This document shows positions 55,816 to 64,000 of a stretch of DNA of 64,000 nt, piece by piece. Positions within the stretch are counted from its first letter, which is position 1; every line of letters starts with the position of its first letter. Under the pieces are notes generated by a model that made no database searches, was not told the origin of the DNA, and worked only from the letters and a program-made list of their open reading frames with translations. The position numbers and the translations under genes are program-made. Origin of the DNA: Fragilariopsis cylindrus CCMP1102 (lineage: Eukaryota > Bacillariophyta > Bacillariophyceae > Bacillariales > Bacillariaceae). Location of the stretch: assembly GCA_900095095.1 (NCBI GenBank), contig FMBT01000304.1, positions 124,001 to 188,000 on the forward strand. The letters are read 5' to 3'.

Positions 55816-57464
55816 AGCCCGCATACATCCAGAACTAGCCTAAGAGGTAAAGGACTGGTCAACAATAATGATATTACTATATGATATATTATGATGAAAC
55901 AACAAGAAGAATTACTGCTGTGGAGGAGCTTATCATGCACTTCCTACCTGTAAACTGTTGCATGTAAATCCAATAATATTGGTAGTACATTGACTGGCGG
56001 ATCTACTCCTTGTACATATGGTTAAATGTTCCTTTCAACAAAACAGGATGAAACAGCAACAAAAATTGAAATTTTGTGCATTATAGATACATAATGACCA
56101 ACTCATATGCATGCCAACCTAACCACACAGCATGAAATAATGTTATATTACTACCACTATCTGGATGGACTTTTCTTGAATGAATGTTGATCCAAAGACA
56201 GGATAGGAGCAGTAAGAAGAGCATTTCCCCCCCTCCACCACCATCCCACCTCTCAACTACAAGCAAGCCAATCACCCACCACACCATTTTATAATAGTGC
56301 ATGTTTTGTATTGCATATATACATGTGTTTTGATTGTTGTGTCTCAGTTTGTTTGTTCTGTGTACCAATTTCTTACAACACAAAGAAATCACAGAAACTA
56401 CATGACATCACACCACACACATGGCATAGGGGGGGGAGGGGGGGATGAGAGTAGAGGTAGGACTATATATCTCATCAATCATAGTATATGACCATATTAT
56501 GTGTTGTATATGTGGTTCTTTCAAAGCATTCCGCATGAGATTTCCTCATGAATTCTTTGGTGAAGATCTTCTTATCCAATAAAAAGATATATAAAACAAT
56601 ATGCAAATACTGCATCCATTTTATCTTTGATGAAAAGTACAAGAATATAAAAAATCATGTGTGTTTACTACTGCATGAAATAGTTTCAGTAAAGAGATGG
56701 ACCAGTGCTGCTAGTAATGAGGCATATCCACACACACACACACACACACACACAGCAACAGCTAGCCACATCCACACACAATCATAGTTGAAAGTGTACT
56801 AGTATTTTCAACCAGGTCGTTCTGTACCACGCCACGGCAACGGCAGCGCATGAGGCTCCTCCATGTGGAATATGTTTTCATGAAAGCATCATGCCGCATG
56901 ATGCTGTTGTTTTTTATTAGCTTGTATCGCGCATAATATCGTATTTATCGCGCATGATTATTATAGATGTTTTGAAGGGCAATATTATATTTATTTTTAC
57001 ATTCATGAGCGTCTCAACTATTGCTTATGTTCTGAACTTATTTTATATGCCTCTTTAATAATTAATCGCATTACCGCGAACGACTTGGGCTTTTTTCAAT
57101 TTCACGATTGTCTAGGGCCTCAGCGATGACGTTGGGCCAGTAAAGGATTTTGTGTTTGAAATGCAATAAATTCTCACCACACACCTACCTACTTTTTAAT
57201 ATTTTGCTAGCTAAAGTTACAGTAGCTTAGCTAGTATTTCAGATCGATTCATTCCTACTGCTCGTGAAAGAGCACTTCACCATCTATTATCTCTATCCGC
57301 TCATCATACCGTACCTACTCACTCTGATTATAAATTCTTGTGTTAATAATTTGGATCTTCATTCATCATCGTCAACAAATAATTAATATTGTTATTATTG
57401 GTCGTTTACAAATCATTCATATTATAATCCAATCAATCCGATCAAATCAAAACAAATCGCAATC
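55816..57464. other. Intergenic, no supported gene
   Basis: Contains a G-run region (56430-56443) and a CA dinucleotide run (56730-56753). The last roughly 200 bases are AT-rich and form the upstream region of the next gene. Confidence 0.45.
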
Positions 57465-58238
57465 ATGAAACTTTATATTACATTAGCCATTGTATCAGCC
57501 GTCCTTACAGGAACTGTTTCCGCTGGAAAGACATCTGGATCGGCAGCACAACAACCAAAAAAGAAGAGACGTAACAGAAAGTTAGCATCATTTAAATCTA
57601 ATGTTCTTGATGGTGCCTCAAATGGCCAAGGCCAATTTTCTAAGGAATATTTTGCTATCACATTAGATTCTGATACAAATTTTTATGGTGGTGTTACGGC
57701 TCAAAGCGGAAGTAATAAAGGAAACCGCGGAACTTTAGGTACAGCATTTAGTACTAGTGCAAGTATTTATGGTACTAATGGCGAAATCGTCCTAAGAGAA
57801 ACTGATCAACGTGCGGGTGGGTTAGAGGCAACCAAAATTCCTGAACCGAATGCTAATTTTTTCCTACAGGGACAATGTAAATCAACTGCGGGCGATAGTA
57901 ATAATAATGTTGCTATTGCGGCACATTCATGTCTATATGATTTATGTTTAGGTGGTGGTGGATTTTCTTGTATTAATTTATATTCTGGTACGCCATTCGT
58001 TTTCGCTCCACCAAGTAGTCTTCAAGGATTGCCAACCGGTCTACCACCAATGTTTGATTTATTTATCTTAGGTGGTACTGGGCAATTTTATCAAATTGAA
58101 GGAAGAGCTACTATTGAGACTCTTGCTGGCAGATCAGCATTCAATCAAGTCAATCAAGGAGCGGGCACTGAACAGATTGGAACTATCACACAATTAATTA
58201 CGATTGAATCCAATTTTGAGTTACCACCTGCACCTTAA
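57465..58238 (+). CDS. Secreted beta-barrel-like protein, dirigent/AOC style
   Basis: A 257-residue single-exon protein from ATG at 57465. MKLYITLAIVSAVLTGTVSA is a textbook signal peptide, followed by a basic propeptide (KKKRRNRKLASF). The mature part is rich in Gly, Asn, Thr and Ser with beta-strand spacing. FNLxGGTG-like sequence is seen in LFILGGTGQFYQIEGRATIE, then IGTITQLITIESNFEL at the end. The GGTGxFxxxxGxAxIE pattern is what is seen in dirigent/allene-oxide-cyclase-type barrels. Four cysteines in the middle (QGQCKS, HSCLYDLCLGGGGFSC) suggest disulfides. The protein is probably extracellular; catalytic function is not assured. Confidence 0.65.
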   Translation: MKLYITLAIVSAVLTGTVSAGKTSGSAAQQPKKKRRNRKLASFKSNVLDGASNGQGQFSKEYFAITLDSDTNFYGGVTAQSGSNKGNRGTLGTAFSTSASIYGTNGEIVLRETDQRAGGLEATKIPEPNANFFLQGQCKSTAGDSNNNVAIAAHSCLYDLCLGGGGFSCINLYSGTPFVFAPPSSLQGLPTGLPPMFDLFILGGTGQFYQIEGRATIETLAGRSAFNQVNQGAGTEQIGTITQLITIESNFELPPAP

Positions 58239-60661
58239 AAAGGAAGACATGAATTGATATACGTCATGCACATTCTCTTTTCTCAACCTACCCACCTACT
58301 ATCTACACGTACTCTTTAGTAAATCAAAATTTCAAGATAAGAAATGAATTTGGATTTCGTACTTTACTTTACTCAAAACGAATATTGTGGTTTTCGAACG
58401 AAATTCATGTCGCTTCTGTCATTAGAAGAGATTCTGATTTCAAATTAAATCAATCAATGACAACAAACCAAAACTTTATCTAAAACAAGCAAAAAACCTG
58501 GTATTAATTAACAAACTGACAGACTACAATTACTACTATTATTACCCATACATATAATTATATTTCTATATTCATTTAACTTTAATGAATCATTATTACT
58601 TATAAAAAGAAATATTTAAGAATAACTAACTACTAATCTAATTCATACCGCATAATGATATTATACTAAACCATAACATACTGCAATAAATATATTTCAT
58701 TATGCAATTATTTGTTCTACCTCCCTATTATAGTCCTTCAACTATTTCTACTACTACTTATATATCTGTCTACAGCAATGACATGTTAGACCTCCTTTTA
58801 GAGAGCTGCTGTGTGATGTTATGTGATGTTATGTGATATGTCATTCCTTTATTACCTTGTATTGCCTTGTATTACCTTGCCTTGCCTTGCATTGCATTGC
58901 ATTGCATTGCATTGCATTGCTTGCACATAAAATTTGACGTGTTTTATATTACTATGTATGACATGTAGTATGGTTGAATATGGCCATAATTTTATACAGT
59001 GTAATAGCAATCAATAATTGATGATCAGTAGTACAGACAGCCTCACCAAAATTGAATAATGATTAATGAAATATAGAAATCCAACCAACACAGCGCACAA
59101 CCAGCTGTTAAATTAAATTTGAAAACAGCAATTAGCTGCTGGCTAGTGTTTTTTGAATGATTGAACAAAGCTAGCTAGCTTATATGGGCAATAATACACA
59201 CATCCCTCACTGATGCCCCTGCTGCTATTCAATACTACCTACCTACCTACCTACTGGTGACAAGGTCCAGTCCTCCTGAGTGGCATAACTAGTGACTTGC
59301 GGAATCATGACATTTTGAAAACTCACAGCAAACTCTATGGCAAGAGATAATCAGTAACTCTTTGTGCAAGCTATATAGCCAATTCAATCCCAGTGAATAA
59401 TTCCAGCAAACAAACCATCTGATCTTAATTCCAGCAAAGCATCTGATGGTCTAAAATGCACCCAATATCATGGAGTGTGTGGAATGAATGAAATAGCTGC
59501 TTTAACAACTACACATTTATGCAGTACTTGTACTTGTATCTTCTTTTGAACAGCAACAACACCAATCAATGGACTTATAAATAACACAATGATATCAAGA
59601 TAATAATAATGTTATAAATATCTAATTGAAATCCTTCAAAAACGCTCAGCCCATGGCTCAAGTACCGTTCTTGCGCAGCACTGCCAAAGCAGCTATACCA
59701 CTTAATCTATGATTGATTTTATAACTCTGCCACTCTGTAGTTAATGATCATCTCTGGGATCTGTCAGGATAACCCCCACCTAAAGGGGGGGGGGGAAACC
59801 ATGATCAATGTTGGTATCTAGAAAACCCAATATTTATGTTGTTGCAACAGCACTGATTGATAATGGATAGAGTTATTAACTAGCAACACTCAAATCTTGC
59901 CATGTCATCAAATCGCAAACACTAGTAATAGAGCTAATCACATCAGGAGCATCAATCCCTATGTAAGTATGAAATATATGTGGTCCATTCTCCTTTGAAT
60001 GGAGGCTCCACAGATCAACTGGCCAGCAAGGTCATACCTACATGGTATGTTACTACTACTTCTATTCCTACATTATTTAAAGGATAATCAAAAACACTCA
60101 CCTAGCTTGCATGTGGGTCTTTTAACTACAATTTGATCTTGTTGCCAGACACATGATTCACACTTCACGCATGTGCGCAATCTGGAGGAGTGACCTATAA
60201 GTAGTATGGACTTAGTCCCAAGCTGGCTGTTTCCTCAGTCGTGCATGTAATTGATACCTGTTTCACTTTGTAAGTGTGCGCAATCCCAGGAGTGACCTAG
60301 AATTACAGACAGACCTTGGAGATGACCCAGAAGTACAGATAGACCTTGGAGATGACATCAGCACTTCAGTCTCACTGGGCACATGATGTGTGCAATCCCA
60401 GGAATGACAAGAGAAAGCCCAATGGTTGACAATCAACCAAACCAAACCACACCTTCGCCGTTGCCCCTACTAGCTTCTGCTTAACTCGTAATTCACACCT
60501 CATCAGGGTGAAAAACAGGACACTGTTACAAGCTGACAACCAACATTTTTCTCCTCTTCTTTCTACCAACTACCCTACCAGCTAATATTAAGAAACACAC
60601 AGTTCCCCCAGTCAAAACAAGGGACCATCTTATATATTTGTTCTGTTATATCATACTCGGA
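58239..60661. other. Gene-free region with small repeats
   Basis: No gene supported. Contains a GCATT tract (58890-58920), ACCTACCTACCTACCTAC (59245-59262), a G-run (59784-59796) and a degenerate repeat cluster at 60.17-60.42 kb. The 3' UTR of the preceding gene is at the start. Confidence 0.5.
60170..60420. repeat. Degenerate short repeats
   Basis: GTGTGCGCAATCCCAGGAGT-like strings at 60173 (variant), 60271 and 60388, about 100 bp apart, and CAGACCTTGGAGATGACC-like strings at 60309 and 60341. They form a loosely tandem cluster. Confidence 0.5.
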
Positions 60662-61099
60662 TCAAAGTGTTTCGTTAGGGAATGAATCTTTGTCCTGCAG
60701 ATGTGCTTTGCATCTTCTTATCAGTTCAGCATTGTCTGATATGCATTCGATTATTATAAATGACGCTAATACTAAGTATGTTACTATTATTGAGAAGAAT
60801 ACTGTTGCTGACAACATACCTGCTCCTTCTGCTCGTAATGTATTTCCTCTTCCATTGCAAAGACTATTTGATCCTACAAGTCTCTTTCCTGCCGGTGTTG
60901 CTAATACCCATCCAAGACTCATGTTGTGAAAGATTACTGATCTATCTGAAACGCAAATTAGATGTCTGTGTTTGTTAAGTTCTTCTGCAATTTCATAGAA
61001 GTCAGGCCATCCGTCTTCCATTGTGTAGAATTGTACGTCCTCCAATAGTGCTTCAATCCATGTTGGTTGTGATGTTAGAAAGTTGTCCCAATTTACCAT
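60662..61099 (-). pseudogene. Retroelement RNase H remnant
   Basis: A 145-residue frame. RHLICVSDRSVIFHNMSLGW, then LRAEGAGMLSATVFF and CISDNAELIRRC correspond to the three acidic sites of RNase H as found in long retroelement polyproteins (D in VSD, E in RAE, D in SDN). The first site has DRS where DGS is usual. The domain is cut off before its C-terminal part and has no reverse transcriptase beside it, so this is a fragment. Confidence 0.6.
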
Positions 61100-62091
61100 T
61101 GGTCCATACGTTATGTGGATAATACTAGAGCTTCAAATCGGAAAGTTACCACTTTTGTAACAGTGTGACTTGTGTAAATGAAAGCTCTCCAAGTAGAGTT
61201 AGTAAATCTATTAAACCACCTGACTGCTCCTAATCTACTGGACCAGTAGATTTTCCTATGATTGGTCCATTAGTTGATTTACTGGCTACCCTTAGAGCTA
61301 TTAATTACACAAACAACACAACACAACATTTTGGAATTGTAAGCCATCTGTGTGTGGATGAGCTGCTCACTACTTACCTAAAAAAAGGTACATGGATCCA
61401 TGGATCTGTTCAGGACTCTCCCTTCTCCTCTCTTATGCACCTCTTTACATTATTTATTTTTTGGTTGAAGTGGTTTCTCTCAAATAATACTGTACGGTAC
61501 AGTACTACTTGTACACAATTACTTCCTCCAGCGAGCGCTTATTGACCGCGCGCTATCTAGTAAAAAATTAGCACGAGTTATTAACACGGTAAAACCTTAA
61601 AATATTAAGATATAGGGTTAAAATCACCCCTTTTAACCCCAATAAGAGACATCAAACACAAAGATAATGATGGAACGTTACTCAGTACAACAAAATAAAT
61701 CAAAATAACTATCATTACGGTCAATATACGCGCTTAACGCGGGGAAATATGTGTAATGCGATAAAGAATAAGTATGGATAGATACTCAATAAAACAGAAT
61801 AAATCAAAATAACGATGGATCGATACACAATACAAGAAGGTACACATCAACAGATATAATTACGATTGAATCATACATGCCATATTTATATTAATAAGTA
61901 CTACTGTGTGTGTTTATTAATGATGGATAGATACTGTACATACTGTACTTGGTGCTTGTTGTTGTGATGGTAAATACAAGCGTACGTACTGTACTTGTAT
62001 TGATTCGTCTTCGTCCATTCGGTTCCTTTCAATTCGTTCGTTCCGTTCCATTCCATTCCATTCCATTTGTTCGATCCGTTTGTTGACTCAT
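61100..62091. other. Intergenic, duplicated AT-rich stretches
   Basis: Contains AATAAATCAAAATAAC(T/G)AT in two copies about 105 bp apart (61694 and 61798), each preceded by similar GATACTCA(G/A)TA sequence. Also a GGGTTAAAA / TTTTAACCC inverted repeat (61614-61638) and a TTCCA tract (62040-62065). No gene seen. Confidence 0.45.
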
Positions 62092-62350
62092 TATCATGTG
62101 TATTGTTGTGTTTGTATTTCAGTTATTAATAGATCGGGTACTGTATCGAATCACATCAGATCAGATCCGTTCCGAAACGATTATCATGTGTATTGTTGTG
62201 TTTGTATTTCAGTTATTAATGGATCGGTACTGTATCGAATCACATCAGATCAGATCCGTTCCGAAACGATCGTTGAAATCGTTGATTCATCCACCTATTC
62301 CTCCCCGTTCATGTGTGTATTGTTGTGTGCGTATTGATTGTATATCAGTC
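62092..62350. repeat. 90-bp tandem repeat beside the transposase
   Basis: TATCATGTGTATTGTTGTGT begins at 62092 and again at 62182, a 90-bp period. The units run through GTATTTCAGTTATTAAT, ACTGTATCGAATCACATCAG and GTTCCGAAACGAT. A third, shortened copy begins at 62309 (TCATGTGTGTATTGTTGTGT). The array ends at the transposase stop codon, so it may be the subterminal part of the transposon. Confidence 0.75.
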
Positions 62351-62351
62351 A

Positions 62352-64000
62352 TTAATCCAAGTCCCAGTACCATTCCTCAAATGATAACTCCTCAACGATA
62401 TCATCATCGTAATCAAATTCCTCATCATCCCGACTAGCAACAGAGAAGACCTCCCAATCTTCATCCTCCACCATAGTATTAAATGCATCCTCGTAATAAT
62501 CATAATCAAATTCATTACCATCCATCTCCTGTACAAACATTTCAAGTAGATTATATGAAAGATGATCACCTGGATTGTAGAGATGATCATCTTGATGTAG
62601 ATTTAGTGCATCCTGATATTCCTTTGTCACAACTGGCTTCTTATATCGGAGTTTCGCTTCCACATCAATTGCTGTAAGACACTCACGGATTTCCACACCA
62701 CATGGGACAGTTGCTTGTTCGTTCTCATATACAGGATGTACCACACTTCGAACACCACAATGAAGAGATCTTGATGCTGTCACAAATTCATCACCACCTT
62801 CACACTCAATAATAGCATTAGCAATTTGAGCATGATGCATGTATGCCCGAGAAAGAGTATCAAGTGGATAATTGTTGTAGACATGTTGAATGCCCTTCCA
62901 AAGTTCTTCTCCCTGTAGATAATGGGACCGATTGTGCAGTCCTTGATACGCTGTCAGCATCTTTGCCATGGAAGGAAACATAGCAGAATCCTTAGTATTG
63001 GTAATGGGTGAATTAGGTGGTTGATTTCGAAGTTCCCAACCCCGTTGATTGAATTCCTTCTTCATCCATTTCTTCAGATCCTTACACATGTGTGGTGTTG
63101 CATTATCCCAGTGCTTCACCATTACAATCCTCTTTCCTGTACGGACTGTCAATTGTTGTGCCAATGCATCCATAGCAGGCAAACCTTCCTCCTTGAACAA
63201 CTTCAATAGGGAAAACTTAGGTTCTTTATCAGTACCTTCATTGGATCCAGTGATTTCCATACTCTTGAAGTACAGCTGGCCTGCTGATCGAAGAAGGTTA
63301 TCAGGGAGTTGAGGGTAATGATAAGTCCCGTCATCCCTGTAGACGCGCTTGTATGAATCTCTTGTAGCTTCCACCATAGCACCAGCTCGTGTACACAACA
63401 ACTTGAAAGATTGTCCACCTGTTTCGAAATCATTATCTGTTGGCATGAAGGCAGTCATAACAAACACCAACACCTTATAATATAAAAGAGACAAACAGAA
63501 CATAGTGTGAGTAGGATAAACACAATACAAAGATCAACATAACAAAACATAAAACAAATCAAAAACAATAAAAGATTTACCTTCCCAATATGGTTCTTGT
63601 GATGAACACCATGTACTACTGGATGACAGCCAAAGAACGGAATACATTTCAAAAACTGACGAACTACCAAACTATAGAACCACTTCTCATCGGACTGAAC
63701 AAGCACCACTTGTACTGTTGCTGCTACTAATTTTGCACCATACCATAGAATATTGAACCCCCGAGCCCAATCCAACCTCTTTGTTTTTGTCTGACTTGTA
63801 AGCATAGGAAGAATCTTCGTGCTTTGATAGACTGATTGAGGTAATGACATTACATACTTTCGGAATGTATCCTTACACGCAATAGATACACCACCATCTC
63901 GAACTTTCTCTGAAAGCGCGTTCCATGAGATTGAACCGTTAGTCATCCTAAGATACTTTCCAATATCATCAGGAGCATTTGCTGCTCTCATTTGAAGAGA
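62352..64000 (-). CDS. Tc1/mariner-superfamily transposase, 5' end beyond window
   Basis: Exon 2 (63473-62352) and exon 1 (64000-63581) join in phase over a 107-nt intron (donor GTAAAT, acceptor ATAAG). The visible product is about 513 residues and lacks its N-terminal DNA-binding start, which should lie beyond 64000. The catalytic triad appears as QSDEKWFYS (first Asp), VKHWDNATPHMC (second Asp) and a third acidic site in SPITNTKDSAMFPSM, where the usual family text would be SPDLN. A long tail (about 170 residues) ends very acidic (FDYDYYEDAF, EFDYDDDIVEELSFEE). There are no stops or frame breaks in the visible part, so the element may be fairly young. Cut-and-paste DNA transposition is expected. 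Confidence 0.8.

Overview
The window looks like nuclear DNA of a diatom, probably a low-GC pennate species. The evidence is indirect: spliced genes with short GT-AG introns (about 97 to 440 nt), many Gln, Asn and Ser/Thr homopolymer runs, secreted PSxx-repeat and six-cysteine proteins, a leader that resembles the bipartite diatom plastid-targeting type, class C receptors, and Copia remnants resembling diatom elements. No species can be named from sequence alone. Many reading frames stop at splice donors; I joined exons by hand where donor, acceptor and phase all agree. || Layout. 0.1-2.3 kb: a minus-strand LRR gene with an unresolved frame break near its N-terminus. 3.7-9.5 kb: a very large secreted protein gene (minus) with a signal-peptide exon, four six-Cys modules and about 1,300 residues of Thr/Ser/Pro repeats, including a 327-bp higher-order repeat. 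9.5-16 kb: gene-poor DNA with decayed repeats, among them a 190-bp tandem family. 16-23 kb: a tail-anchored Gln-rich protein, a tiny secreted protein, a two-domain ShKT protein (three exons) and a PIN-like carrier. 23.1-27.6 kb: a five-exon GABA-B-like class C GPCR. 28.2-36.2 kb (all minus): a poly-Gln coiled-coil protein, a Golgi-type glycosyltransferase (two exons) and a polytopic, possibly MATE-type transporter (three exons). 36.8-41.4 kb: a four-exon glycoside hydrolase family 2 beta-mannosidase-like enzyme. 41.7-48.8 kb: a secreted charged protein, a small broken gene, a single-pass membrane protein and a plastid-leader protein that carries only the accessory domain seen in some RluA-type pseudouridine synthases. 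|| 49.4-56 kb is a transposon graveyard: Copia gag-protease and RNase H pieces on minus, a Copia RT piece on plus, and a duplicated non-coding repeat. A two-exon gene for a small NDUFA4/B12D-like mitochondrial membrane protein sits among this debris. 57.5 kb has a secreted beta-barrel-like protein; 60.7 kb has an RNase H remnant; 62.1-64 kb has an intron-containing Tc1/mariner-type transposase with a 90-bp tandem repeat beyond its stop codon and its N-terminus cut by the window edge. || The genes do not form an obvious pathway. The common theme is cell surface and secretory traffic: signal-peptide proteins, a receptor, transporters, a glycosyltransferase and a glycosidase acting on mannose-type glycans. 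I found no convincing tRNA, rRNA, CRISPR array or complete element.
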